A stretch of DNA of 64,000 bases from Chara braunii. Its lineage: Eukaryota; Streptophyta; Charophyceae; Charales; Characeae. The notes beneath the pieces are model-generated. The model had not been told where the DNA came from and made no database searches. It saw nothing but the letters and a program-made list of their open reading frames with translations. The position numbers and the translations under genes are program-made. Position 1 is the stretch's first letter. Each line of letters begins with the position of its first letter. Shown piece by piece: positions 46,152-57,971 of the stretch. The stretch spans positions 511,552 to 575,551 of the forward strand of contig BFEA01000314.1 of assembly GCA_003427395.1 (NCBI GenBank), read 5' to 3'.

Positions 46152-46780
46152 TCATCAGAAAAATCTGGAAAAAAGATATGTTATGGAGAAAAATAAATGA
46201 AACAAGATTGCCTCAGCATTACATCCGAATTCCTTACCAAAGTTGAAATAAAAATAAAATACGAAGAACAAATACTAATAATAAAAATAAATAAAAATAA
46301 AAAGAGAATTAAATTTAGTGAGTGCGTGAGCATGTTTTTGACACCGCCATCTTGGCCGATTTTTCTTTTTTTTTTGGCAAATCTAAATGCCATGAAAATT
46401 TACAGATTTGTACTTCACATAGTACAAAACCCATTAAAAAAATTTCAAAAAATAATAAAATTGTTTAAACCCCAAACTAAAGTGAAAACAAAAAGTAAGT
46501 CTTACTAAAAAATGAAAACAAAACGTGGGTGAGCACATTTTGACACCGCCATCTTTGGCGATTTTTAATTTTTATTTCGCTGAGCCAAATGTATTGAAAA
46601 TTTATAGGCATGTACCTCACGTCATACAGAACTAAAATAATATATATATTTTTAAACCCCCAAAATAATTTTTGACGGGGGCCGAAAGCCGTCGGGTTTG
46701 GACCCCGTACGGGACCCCGAACGCCCGTACGTATGGAGGTCTGCCCGGGGACCTCCGTACGTACGGGCTGGTGACCCTGG
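46014..46780. mobile_element. 767-bp TIR element with 6-bp target duplication
   Basis: The ends read CCAGGGTAAC and GTGACCCTGG, inverted repeats with one mismatch in 10 bases. The flanks carry AAACAA immediately outside both ends (46008-46013 and 46781-46786). The interior has no coding potential: a poly-A run at 46119-46149, two diverged copies of a block like TTTTGACACCGCCATCTT (46337, 46539), and CG-rich ends with repeated GTACGTACGG-type motifs. It is non-autonomous; the superfamily is not determined. Confidence 0.72.
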
Positions 46781-46789
46781 AAACAACAA

Positions 46790-49500
46790 TATAACAAGTT
46801 TTAATGGAGTAACAATTTGAAACAAAATATTGTATCGTGGTAGTGATAAGTATAATCTCCAACATGTAAGAAAAGGAAAAAAAAAAACACCCATTATTTC
46901 CTTGAATTAAAGAAACGTTTATCGGTTTATGCTATCTGTTAAAAAAGTGACCAAAAAATACGAATGGAGCGATAAGATAAAGTTTCGAAAAATAACTTCA
47001 TCGTCATTGAAGCTGCAAGATTGTGCTATTTTTTTGAACACAAAATTCGTATGAATTTGGAGTGTTGATGCTATTGATGTTTGAGGAAGGCTTCCAGTTG
47101 ATATCGCCTTAATTAAAGCTTAGAAAACGAAATGAAGGAGTATTTCACTAAGAGATGATCAATAACTATATCAAAATATGAAAGGTAAATTGTTTTGACA
47201 AATAACTGACCTGAGGCCAAAACTTCGTGAATTTGGGGAAGGAAAATAAAAAAGGATGTATTATTGAAAGAATATAACCGTCCTATGAAGCAACCTGTGA
47301 AGTTACGAGTACAACATATAACAAAAAATTTTGTTAAATATCTTATTAAAGTTAATAATTAAACAACTTGGGTAGTCGACATAAAAATTGAGTATTGGTA
47401 ATGAGCCCCGGAGGAAGACAGTAAGGTCCAAAGAGTAATATTTTATAGGTATTTTCCTTAGTCACCTGAGATTTGTCATCGGTATAAAAAGTGATTAAGG
47501 AAAAAAAACTTGTTGGCAGAGACCTGCATTATCTAACTCAATTAGAAGAATCGGGATTTATAAAAGCTCAAAGAGAAAAGGGAAAATAACACTTTAAATT
47601 AGAGAGTCTAGAATAATATGTGATTTTGTAAAATACTATATGAAAACACATTCAATGAAAATTCGGGTTTGAATGAGTAAACAAGTTTGTAGAAAGTTAA
47701 GAAAAGTGTAAACAAGATAACCCCCATTGATCAAGCAACCAAACTTGTATTGGCTCTCTTTAAAAAAATTGTGAGATATGATTGTTTTTTCCTAATATGT
47801 AAGCGACGTTTATAATAATTGTTCAGTCTATGACATTGTATGTAATAAATATTCCACCTCCTCTTTATGAGTGTGTCATTGTCTCTAAGGAGGAATAACT
47901 CAATTATCTACTATCAACTAAAGGAAATATCAGGCAAAAAAATTGGGTGTATGTTGACCCAACAAAAATTGGTGATGGGGAGTAATTTCACGTGACAGAT
48001 AGTGTTATAGAGGCACACTTGGTTTTTACTTTTCCCTGTAACAACTAGCTGTTCATGGACGAAGATTCCTTCCCTTGGTTCTTGACTATCAGCTGTCAAT
48101 TTATGAAGGCATATCTCTAAAAAATAATATTTGATCTAACAGTTGTTTAGTTAAAGGATTCGAGATCAGACAAACCTATCAAAAGTACATGTGTATCTTT
48201 TATTTTATTATATTATTTTTTTTAAAAGAAAGGGCGATGAATTTTACAAACACACATTAGGACTTTCCTATATGTATATGCCTTCTTTTCTGACCTCGAC
48301 AGAATGCACATTAACAAAATCATTAAGCGCACATAAAAATAAAAAAGTCATGCGTGAGTATGCCTGAACTGTGGAACTTGTGTTTCAATTTGAACAACCT
48401 ATGACCGGGCTACCTGAGCTAAGCTCATGGGGGTGACGAGTGTAACATTAAGCCACATGCTACATGATACTGCTTGACCTGTTTACAGTGCTGAGTATTG
48501 TCTGGTGTAAAGAGCCAACTTGTGCCTAACTTTGATCATGTGGTTGTTTTTGAGAGCTCGTAGTAGTGAGGCACTTCGTGTAAATGTGGAATGTTGGCTA
48601 GAGAGTTGCCCATGAAATGAGGTGTGCAAGATTTAATTTCAATTTCAAATTAATTACTTGAACAATGACTCTTACCAGTTTTTTATTGAATAACTATAAA
48701 AGGATAGGATAAACTGTCGTGTTTCTATTAGAACAAAAATCAGAGTTGACAGCAAAAAGCTAGTACACACCAGAAAGATGGGTATCAGCATAGAGACGAT
48801 GGAAAATATGAAGATAAACCACAAAAAAGAATAGAGTGAAACTTTCACACCCTTAGTGATTACTCGGGTCCTCTCCGAACCGTACCAGATAGTCACCTAC
48901 CATATGCCTCTCCAACTCAACTTACGATTAGGATAGATACATATGTCTAGATATAGGCCCCGTTGTTTTTTTGTTTGTTTAACTTCATAGATGGCAGAGG
49001 ATGAGAGGGGCTAGGAGGACACATGGAGAGAGAGAGAGAGTAGAAGAAGGACGTGGTAAAGGAGGAGGGAAAGGAGGAGAACGCAGCCGAGGGGGAGGAG
49101 ACGACCCCCTTCGCTTCTGGGTAGGGGGTCTGTCTTGTCGGAATGTTACCATGTTGTAGATCTTTCCGAAAAAAATATATCGGCCCTCACAACGATGACG
49201 GAAGAGTGCGAGGAAATGCGATAGACCCTTGTAAAAGGACAAGGTGTATGATTGGATGAAGTGTCTAATTTGCAAGTCCGCACCGACGTGATTTTGATCT
49301 GGTAGAGGGAACCCGATCTCTAAGGACTGCTAGTGAGTAAAAACCGAAGTTCTTAGGCATGTCGGAGGATGGATATGAAGATGAAGAACTTAGAACGTAC
49401 GAAAGAATAGTGATGTAATGTTGTCAAATCTACAATGCATATGTTTGAGTCTCGCCCCAAGTTCAAAAGAAATATTGCTTAGATACAGTGTTGTTATCCT
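46790..49500. other. AT-rich spacer, no recognisable gene
   Basis: Long stretches of A/T with only short frames. A GA run lies at 49028-49040. Nothing coding, RNA-like or clearly repetitive was identified by eye. Confidence 0.6.
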
Positions 49501-49899
49501 TCTTCGCCTGCGTCACACTTCTCTGTAAGTTAGTTGGAACAAACTGCACACTTCTCTGTAAGTTGGTTGGAACGAACTGCACACCTGTGTGACATATGGA
49601 TATTGCTTGTAGTAGAGGTAGAGAGAGTCAAACGGCCCACTGACCCACTCCAGTGTTTGCATTTGAAGTTGGAGAGATCGGCACTACGATCAGCGAACAT
49701 GAAGTCCATAGAGGTGATATGATTCCATATGCTACATAGATGTGCAAGAAAATACCCTTGACAGATATCCTTTTTTTGCAACAAGTGAAAGTTGTTGTCC
49801 GTGCAGAAGGTAAGTTTGGATACACCTTCCCATGGGTGGTGACACTCCGGCAATTGGGAAGGCGTCGGCCCTATCTTATTATAGAGCTAAGCAGACCGG

Positions 49900-50500
49900 A
49901 AATTGGTGGCCCTATCGTTATCCTCTTGTCCGACCTGAGCACGAGGGTCTCCTCTACAGAGGGAGCTCACTTAGATGCGCTCACACAGGGGCAAGTGGGG
50001 TTATGCACACAGGCATGCACAGTGGGAGGCAGGTCGATATACCGGTATGCATGCATAGACTCGTTCACGCATGCACACACACCCATGCATTGCTGCACTA
50101 GTGCATGTCTGCATTCGTCCATATGTGAACATCTAGACATTCGCGCACAAATTCATGCACATGAGGGTGCACACATACATGCATGTGCATACACATCCAT
50201 ATGTGCATGCATGCATGCTCATAGGCGTGTGGGAAGGCACACATGCGTGCGCAGAGGTATACAAATCAGGATGCAGAAAGCAATGGAAAGATGAGCAGGT
50301 GTGGGCAATACTCGGTTGTCTACATGTATCCTTTTCTTCCCTCTGTCGGCATATGCCTGCCTTGCGTTTGCATGCCTACATCAGGCTACATGTGCGCATG
50401 CAAGTACACAGGGACATTTCCATGAGTGAATGCAAGTACTCCCGAATGCATTTGTACATGCAAGTACGACTGTAAATGCATGTATGCATCTGTTACATGC
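49900..50500. repeat. CATG/ACAC-rich alternating purine-pyrimidine stretch
   Basis: Dense alternation of CA, TG and CATG words (for example TGCATGCATGCATG near 50205), giving frames rich in His, Met, Cys and Ala. This is simple-sequence-like DNA, not a gene. Confidence 0.65.
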
Positions 50501-50520
50501 CCAGTTGGGCGATGTACATA

Positions 50521-51181
<661 letters not shown>

Positions 51182-51299
51182 TGCCAGGTACTAACCTGTG
51201 AAGATGGCGCTGTGCTGCAGGTACCTCGAAGACAAAGCTGGAGCTATGGCGCATCAGGTAAGTCTCCCTGGCCTCCGCCCAATCTCTCTCCCTAATAGC

Positions 51300-51375
51300 G
51301 CCCAGCGCTGAAGACTACTGCTAACGCTACTAGCGCCCAGCGCTGAAGACTACTGCTAGCGCTACTACTACTCCT
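51300..51375. repeat. Short tandem duplication
   Basis: TAGCGCCCAGCGCTGAAGAC occurs twice, about 36 bases apart, with matching downstream ACTACTGCTA. Confidence 0.85.
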
Positions 51376-51511
51376 GCAGCGTTCCTCCAGAGTGCTGCTG
51401 CCGAATCCTGAAGACTACCTCCTGCCTCCTGAACTGCACGTGAAGTGCCTGGGAAGTTCCTGTGACACTACTTGACTACCTGCAGCCTGCAGGGCGGGCC
51501 AGTCTTATATA

Positions 51512-51775
51512 GTGCAGCTAGGTGATTTAGTCTGGGTCAAGTCTAAGGAGTTCGCCCCAGAAGAGAACATCTCACAGAAGCTATTACCTGCGTACAGAGG
51601 ACCGTGGCCTGTCCTAGAAGTAAATGGCGGAGAGGACGGACCTTCCTACAGCGGGAGTGAAACGGTTTTCACCTTTATGGTAGCAGATGTAGTACCCAGG
51701 GCTCGATCCCTAGACCTCACCCCTACCCATGTACAGTATCAGTTGACCCATGTGTGGGTTGAACCCGCGAACTGA
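51512..51775 (+). pseudogene. Ty3/gypsy integrase C-terminal fragment
   Basis: An 87-codon frame containing GDLVWVKSKEFAPEENISQK followed by LLPAYRGPWPVLEV, the end of the integrase and its GPY/F-type module. It is equivalent to the LVWVSAAEFSLEQDIS...GPWRIV segment of the minus-strand element at 57606-57938, but diverged and on the other strand. No RT or integrase core adjoins it, so it is a fragment. Confidence 0.8.
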
Positions 51776-51810
51776 GTACTGAAAGGCATGTGTTTGGCTG
51801 TTGTAGATAG

Positions 51811-51900
51811 TGTGGTCGTCGGGTCTTGAACCATAGGTCTTAGTTTTAGTGGTCGTCCGGTCTTGAACCTTAGGTCTTAGTTTTAGTGGTCGTCGGGTCA
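51811..51900. repeat. 34-bp tandem repeat
   Basis: About 2.5 copies of a unit reading GTGGTCGTCGGGTCTTGAAC plus CATAGGTCTTAGTTTTA. Confidence 0.88.
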
Positions 51901-52194
51901 ATGTGAGTCGTAGCTGCTACAGTTCCGAAAGGTCAAGTCCACGATCTTCCGAATGTTCTAGAACTGGCTCTTCGTAGGTAGTATTTTTTATTTTAACTTT
52001 GTACGAGGGTTTATGCCTCGGCATAGGGCCCTGCAGCAGGCGTGTGGCCGCCCTAAGTGAAGGCGGCCCCCCTGAATCTCAATGCGCCCTGAACTCCTCA
52101 ATTTTTGCAAATCTTGGTCGGCGCCAGACAGTTGCCACGCGCCAGTTGGTTACAACCCGCCTTGCTCGTGAGAATACATTCCAAATATTTGTCC

Positions 52195-52615
52195 CAGGCC
52201 ACTCTGGTAGCCTAGAAAAATAAGAAAAAATGAAGAGAAAATTAAAATCAGTGTGTGGGCGGGCACGTTTTAAACATCGCCATCTTTGACGTTTTTTCAT
52301 TTTTTTGGGGATTAGTGAAAGGCCCTGAAAACAAAAAGTGAAAAGAGAAGAAAAACAAAAAAGTGAGTGGGCAAGCACGTTTTGACACCACCATCTTTGG
52401 CGATTTTTTTTTTTTTTTTTTCTGACTTACCAAAATGCCTCCAAAAGTAATAGACATGTACCTCACATCATAAAGAACTCACAAAACAGAAAAAAAAAAT
52501 AAAAAATTAATGCCCTGAAATATTTTTTGGCGGGGACCCAACCCCTTCAGGTTCAGACCCAGAACGCCCGAACGTACAGAGGTCCGCCCGGGGGCCTCCG
52601 TACGTATGGGCTGGT
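52195..52615. repeat. Relative of the 46-kb TIR element
   Basis: Two copies of a GCACGTTTT...CATC.CCATCTTTG.CG block (52264 and 52375) and a CG-rich end (GCCCGAACGTACAGAGGTCC...CCGTACGTATGGGCTGGTAACC) match the interior and right end of the element at 46014-46780. Its left end is not clear. Confidence 0.7.
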
Positions 52616-52649
52616 AACCATGGTGCATAACATATATTGTCACACTGTG

Positions 52650-53713
52650 AATCGGAGCGCAAAGGGGGAAAAGAGCAAAACAAGGAAAGGAAAAGAAGGA
52701 AGGAAGAAAAGCCCCACCTGTTCATCACCTCTTACGTACAAGGCCAGCCACGTGGATGACAGGTCTATGCAGACAAAATAGTCCAAGCTGATCAAACTCA
52801 CATTGCAGAGTAGAGATGATCAAACTCACAGATTATCACACCACACGTAACACGATGCTAGAATGATACGAAAGAGAACGCATTCGGTATACATTCATTC
52901 GTTCCGACAACCCCAGGAACCACCAATCGTTCCACATACCCTCGGTCAATTGCGGAAAACCGCAAAAGACCGTCCACCGAAAGAGGACTACTCCGATATC
53001 AACTCTTGCTTAAGTACTACGTGTTTGGCGGTAACGTTGCTAGCTATCCCGGCACGGTCGAAGCTTCCAGAAAGACAACCGAGTTCAAAGAAACACACGG
53101 CTGTTCAGATCTGGTCGATAATCGTGTCAGAGGCCGTAGCGTCACTCGTATGGAGCCAACACCAAACCAAAATACAAATCCGGGCCTGGGCTCGAAAAGG
53201 CCCATACAACACCACAAGACAGAAACCGACAAAAAAGCCAAAGGAAACCCAAACAGGGCCTGGGTTCGAAACGGCCCATATCACAAAACAAAACAAAAGG
53301 AGCCAAACCCAAACCCAAACGTGGATGACAGGTTGAGCGCTGGCTGCCCCCATCCCCGTGTGTCACAAGGACCCACTTGCACGCAGCCAAAAGGCAAAGA
53401 GGTAAAGAAAAGGAGGAAACCAAACCTCACAGAGGCAAGAAAAAGAGAAAGGGATCCAGTGAAAGAAAGGACAAGGGAAGAGGAAGGAAGGCGTATTAGC
53501 CAAACAAAGCAATTGACACATCCCTCAGATAAACCAATTGCCACTGTCACAGCAAAGTTCAACATATTTTATATTTTTCCTTTTTTTCTTTTTTCTTTTT
53601 TTCTGAAATTTTTTCTTTTTTTCTTTTTTTCTTTTCATTTCTCCAAGTATTGAAACTTTTATATGTCCTATAACCAGTGTTGCTCCCGACCTGCTTGATT
53701 CTATTGAGACCAG
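52650..53713. other. Unassigned region
   Basis: Plus-strand frames 52863-53336 and 53006-53653 are rich in Lys, Pro, Asn and Thr without a recognisable domain. A GGGCCTGGGTTCGAAACGGC-like segment occurs twice (about 53180 and 53259). The T-rich stretch at 53578-53640 is an A-rich tail if read from the minus strand. Confidence 0.4.
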
Positions 53714-54076
53714 TCAGGAAGAGGAGCCCCCACCCCGGCAGATAGGACAGGCACGCTGAGGGTGGCGTGGATGTTCACAAGGATACCCAAGGAGAGCTGC
53801 GCCAGCACAGCATTCAGCAGGACGGCTAGCACGGACCATCCCATCAAAGCAGTCCTGACAAAGGACATGCTGTCCACATGTCAAGAAAACAGCAGGGCGT
53901 TCATCACAGTGCGGCATCATGCTGTTCTGATAGCGTCCTTGCTCACAAAAGGGACAACGAATGTCTGGGTGATAGATGGATGTGTACAATGAGGGAATGT
54001 TGGACACCCTTCGGCACAGACGGCAACGGCTGCAATAGTTTGATAATGGTGATGGCATAGATGATGAATGCCACAA
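53714..54076 (-). pseudogene. RING-HC zinc finger in an adjacent frame
   Basis: The frame overlaps the Josephin frame but is shifted by one. It holds all eight RING ligands with normal spacing: C-P-F-C, 22 residues, C-G-Q-H, V-L, C-Q-D-C, about 33 residues, C-P-I-C-R near the stop. RING domains of this type bind E2 enzymes in ubiquitin ligases. Continuous homology-like composition across the shift suggests that the Josephin and RING parts were once one protein, with a frameshift (or small intron) near 53990-54060. Confidence 0.65.
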
Positions 54077-54510
54077 CGAAGACGCACCGCGTCCCTGTCC
54101 CGACAGGTGTCACACGAGAGTCGGTCAATAATCCAGAATAAAGTATGATTCAGCAATGCACCCAAAAACTCGTTTACGTTGGAAATAGCCTGAATTGTCG
54201 TCCCACCATCCCACAGTTCCCACTGGGCAGCTGCACGAATGAGCGCCATATAATGCCCGGGTCTGTGTAAAATACAGGCAGAATTATGAGGATGGTCATT
54301 GAGGTCATCGCCTGGCGTCGCATGATGCATAAGAAGGTGGCGACCGTGGAAAGCTAACTGTAAAACATTTACAGTAAAGCCTCCTGAGGTAGTATAGTTA
54401 CTACCTTCAGGAGGTGGGCTATTATGGTCATACAACAACTGATTTTCAACAGCGTCAAGCTGATAAGCCATCGTAACAAACTGTGACGCAGTATATATTT
54501 TTTCAGATTT
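53917..54510 (-). pseudogene. Josephin-domain (deubiquitinase-like) fragment with Cys/His cluster
   Basis: The frame from about 54510 down to 53917 aligns with the C-terminal two-thirds of Josephin domains (ataxin-3/Josephin cysteine proteases that cleave ubiquitin). IYTASQFVTMAYQLDAVENQ corresponds to the helix ending in A-H-Q-L-D-E-E-E; SGGFTVNVLQLAF to the S-G-x-F-S-I-Q-V-L block; then ACILHRPGHYMALI with the catalytic His, and QWELWDGG with the following Asp/Asn position. The N-terminal part with the catalytic Cys is absent: homology ends at a 23-base A tract (plus-strand T run, 54515-54537). After the domain comes CDTC-x9-C-G-I-H-H-L-C-H-H-H, a RING-like cluster. Probably a truncated or degraded gene; further exons elsewhere are possible. 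Confidence 0.65.
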
Positions 54511-54514
54511 TTCA

Positions 54515-54537
54515 GTTTTTTTTTTTTTTTTTTTTTC
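54515..54537. repeat. 23-base T run (A run on minus strand)
   Basis: It marks the point where Josephin homology stops. It may be part of an intron, an insertion scar or an A-tail remnant of another element. Confidence 0.9.
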
Positions 54538-54850
54538 AATTTGGAGAAAGATTGCATTCTCCCCTGAAAGTGAACGGGGTGCTACACTGGCTCACTTTAT
54601 TGTACAAGTATGGGATGGAATTGCTGGGAAAATGTTTGAAAAGTCTAGAACACTTTTACGGCATACTCACATGAGCACTTTTTGAGTCATCTCAGGACGT
54701 AATTGCGGTCAGATGCATGCAGGAGAAGCGGCAATTGTTGTCAGATACATCCACGAAAGTCCCAGCGTGAGTATGCCCTTCGAGTTTCAGGTTTAGAGTT
54801 TGTGATAACAAAACCCCTGTTGCCAAGGACGATCCAGCCAAACGTCGTAC

Positions 54851-55110
54851 AAAACTTATGAATGTGAACGTGACTGTGGACCAAAAGGTGAATGTGAATG
54901 CGCCAAACATTGTACAAAACTTATGAATGTGAACGTGACTGTGGACCAAAAGGTGAATGTGAATGCGCCAAACATTGTACCAAACTTATGAATGTGAACG
55001 GGACTGTGGACCAAAAGGTGAATGTGAATGCGAATGTGAATGTGAACCAAAAGATGAATGTGAATGTGACTGTGAACCAAAACGTGAATGGGAATGGGAA
55101 TGGGAATGGA
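54851..55110. repeat. 65-bp tandem repeat passing into an AATGTG hexamer repeat
   Basis: AAACTTATGAATGTGAACG starts at 54852, 54917 and 54982 (period 65). From about 55018 the array collapses into short AATGTGAATGTGAACC-like units and then GGAATG hexamers. Open frames here give Asn-Val repeats and are not credible genes. Confidence 0.92.
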
Positions 55111-56230
55111 ATGGTAATAAATGAGCAAAAACAAAAAGGGAATAGCAATGAGGACAGGAAAATTTGGAAAATTTTTCAAACTGTCATAAATTAGACTAGT
55201 AATAGGTTTATTCAAAATAACTAGAAGATTGACCTAAATGAAGTTCACCTTGCAAATGCAAGGAAGGGTAGAGCCATAACGCTTCTCGACGTTCTCGTCT
55301 ATCGAGGAGCTATGACAAGACATACAGAACTTACTCCCAGATTTGGGCCAGGTATTCCCCCTCCCCCCCCCCCCCCCCTCTCTCTCTCTCTCTCTCATAC
55401 ATACACACATTTTCATTCCCTCTCTCTACTTTGCTCCCACTTCACCAACCCGCTCACAGTTTACTGTCCACTCATCGCAAGTTCAGGTATCCGTTGGAGA
55501 TTCTCTTCAAGAGAGAGGCCAGTTGTTGGCGCCACGCCTCGTGACATGTTGGCAATCTGCTCGGCACACTGCTTCCCACTGAGTACTGCTCCTTCCATGG
55601 AGGCCAGGTAGCGCTGCATCAGAAATGTGCACAGAACAAAAAGGGTTAGTGCAGTTCAGTCAGAAAAAGCACGCGGTGGTGAGGAAAACAGGCGTAGAGT
55701 TTGGAAAGGCAATAAAGCAGCGCAACACTTTGTAGGTAATGAGCGCGGATTTCATAACGACATGGGAGGGGGCTGTAGTGTGCAGAGGGCCAGGCAAAAA
55801 AAACATTGTGGCTATTTTATACTGATACAGTCATTTTCGAAATGAACCAAGTTCTCATCAAGTTCCACCTCGCATACACCAATGAACATTCACAAGAGAG
55901 TTCACACGTGAGAAGCCAAAGCTAAGATAAAAATAACACACGAGAAAGTAATCTCCAAAATTGTCATTATTATACAAAAAACTGTTTATGTCCCCAGCGG
56001 CTCTGCCGCACACACACACGGTCAGAACTGATCTCAACCAGCCGACGGCCATGGCTTCTACCTCTCAGTCTTCTCTCTGGCTTGGTTCGCTCTGCCTCAC
56101 TCTCTGTCTCTACCCTAGATCGTGACCCTGGATACACCCACTCAGGTAAGCTTCACACTTGGCAGCTATGGCCACCCTCCTTCCTATCTCCCTCTTCCTC
56201 AGCTATTGATACATGCTCGATCGAGCTATG
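55110..56230. other. Unassigned region with C and CT tracts
   Basis: Contains a C run at 55366-55377 followed by CT repeats (55378-55396). No protein or RNA gene recognised. Confidence 0.45.
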
Positions 56231-56646
56231 TATATGGACCCAAGGATCCGCAAAGTGATGAAAAGGACTCGAATGGACAATGCAGCATCAGCGAAGCATC
56301 AACAAGCAATGCACATCCAGATACATACAAAAATAGCACAATGTAGCACAGCAGAAGACTCAAAGATATGACCTGACCTGTCAGATACTGACACGACTCG
56401 ATGCATCACACGAAGGAGGGACCACATACATAGAAGAAAAGGTCCCTCCTTTGATACGCACATGGGGAGATACCACGGATGAGGTGAGGGAGGAGGGGGG
56501 AGACGAAGACGGAGATGAGGGAGAAGACCAAGATTGCGATAACGAAGTCCAAAAATAGTCTCCCTGCCGAATGCCCAATCAATGTCTGCCGCAAAAATGT
56601 CGAATCAGATCCCGGCCCTCATAGCCCGACATAACCTCTGCATGTA

Positions 56647-56714
<68 letters not shown>
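56231..56714. repeat. Dispersed repeat copy B ending in a CT tract
   Basis: Second copy of the element at 50521-51178, sharing AGGATCCGCAA.GTGATGAAA, ACATACAAAAAT.G and the terminal CT run (56650-56714). It abuts or overlaps the distal end of the chromovirus LTR. Confidence 0.75.
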
Positions 56715-56717
<3 letters not shown>

Positions 56718-57303
56718 GGAAGCAGAAGAAGCAGAAGCAGAAGAAGCAGAAGCAGAAGAAGAAGAAGAAGAAGAAGGAGGAGGAGGAGGAGGGAGAAGAG
56801 ATGCAGGGCGAGAACAGGTGGCCACCCCCTCTCTCCCTACCTACGCCTCTACCTCTAACGCAGCGCTGCATCGCGCTGCTCCAGCAGCGTGTCGCCCAAG
56901 AAGTGAGCTACTCGAACTGTGTCGAACTGTGTGTGTCCTAGAGCTGGGCTGGCCCAGCTATAAATAACGCTGGGCCTGACTGCGATGTCCTGCTCTAGGT
57001 CCTAGGCCTCAGAAACGGCCTGCCTGGGTCCCTACCGGATGTCCAGGCCCTCCCTGCTGATGCAGCAGGGAGTGTCCGCTACCAGACGAAACTGAACCTG
57101 GCCCGAAAGGGCCTGGCCACGAATGGAGAAGGCCCAAAATGTGGCCTTGGTCCTAACAGACCGTAAGTCTGTTCAGACCCAAAGCAAGTCCGAAACGACG
57201 CCTGAAACTCCAGGGCGCATGCCTGAATGGCGTGCGGCCTGGGGGCCCCCAGCAACCGTCGGGCCCCCGAAACGGGGCACGTGTGCAGGCTAAGCATATA
57301 ACA
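56580..57303 (-). mobile_element. Probable 3' LTR of the chromovirus (end not defined)
   Basis: Read on the minus strand, a polypurine tract AAGGAGGGAGGGG (plus 57304-57316) is followed at once by TGTTATATGC, the expected PPT/LTR junction with a TG start. The stretch below it is GC-rich with a TATA-like TATTTATA (plus 56959-56966) that could be the LTR promoter. The matching 5' LTR was not found in the window and the CA end could not be fixed. Confidence 0.55.
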
Positions 57304-57332
57304 CCCCTCCCTCCTTATGAAGTCAGGCTGGG

Positions 57333-57584
57333 TCAAGGACGAAGCTGACAATCCGATGGTGAAACCTGGACGTGAGTTCGACATGGAGCCGAAGGTGCCG
57401 GCTTGCTTTGCTGTTTGCGTTCATAACGTACATGGACGTCGGGGGCTGCAGCCTGGAGTTCCGGACGGGTCAACCAATGGTCAGCCTTATGGCTACAATA
57501 GGAAAAATGTACCAAGTACTCCATCGGCTTGTTGCCATAGCGCCGCTGCGAAATGATATCGCCGACCTCCCGAAAACAATCCAT
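57333..57584 (-). pseudogene. Chromodomain-like C-terminus of integrase
   Basis: VGDIISQRRYGNKPMEYLVH followed by FSYCSHKADHWLTRPEL fits the chromodomain pattern (I-L-x-x-R..., Y-L-V-x-F/W, then W...E-x-L) at the position where chromoviruses carry it. In chromoviruses the domain recognises histone marks and guides integration into heterochromatin. Conservation is moderate. Confidence 0.65.
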
Positions 57585-57605
57585 GGAGGGTGAGTCTTGC
57601 GATCG

Positions 57606-57938
57606 TCACACGGGAAAGTCGTCGTGTTCTGCCAAAACAAAAAGAGCCAACTTTGAACAATGAAAGACCGGGTAGACGGGCAAGTGGGTGGGCACCTGAA
57701 TGACAAATGAGGGTCCTTCTAGTGCGTCACCAGAGGGCGCTACAATGCGCCAAGGCCCCATCCATTTTGGAAGGAGCTTGCAAGAGATATCTTGCTCGAG
57801 GCTGAATTCCGCAGCGGAGACCCAAACTAGGTCACGTGCGTGGAACGGGCAAGGGAGACGTTGACGATTGGCTTGACGGCTCATGCATTGCAGCATCTTT
57901 GACATCTGGTCCCGTGCCTTGACAAGGAGCTCTTGCAT
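57606..57938 (-). pseudogene. Chromovirus integrase C-terminal (GPY/F) module
   Basis: It contains HARDLVWVSAAEFSLEQDIS, KLLPKWMGPWRIV and a VFHCSKL end, the standard arrangement of the integrase tail (A/V-G-D-x-V-W-L ... L-x-P-K-W-x-G-P-F/W). The frame starts in a helix with MQELLVKARDQM. Confidence 0.88.
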
Positions 57939-57971
57939 CCGTCGAAAGAAGACAAGGTGGTCGTTCGCTCT

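Noticed and set aside
53180-53285. TGGGTTCGAAAC-like motif as a tRNA B box
   Set aside because: No A box or acceptor-stem pairing at tRNA spacing; the motif is part of a short direct repeat.
53006-53653. 215-codon plus-strand frame
   Set aside because: Lys/Pro/Asn-rich low-complexity sequence ending in poly-Phe from a T-rich tract; contains a direct DNA repeat and no domain.
54898-55194. Asn/Val repeat open frame
   Set aside because: Follows the 65-bp and hexamer tandem repeat; no start context or homology.
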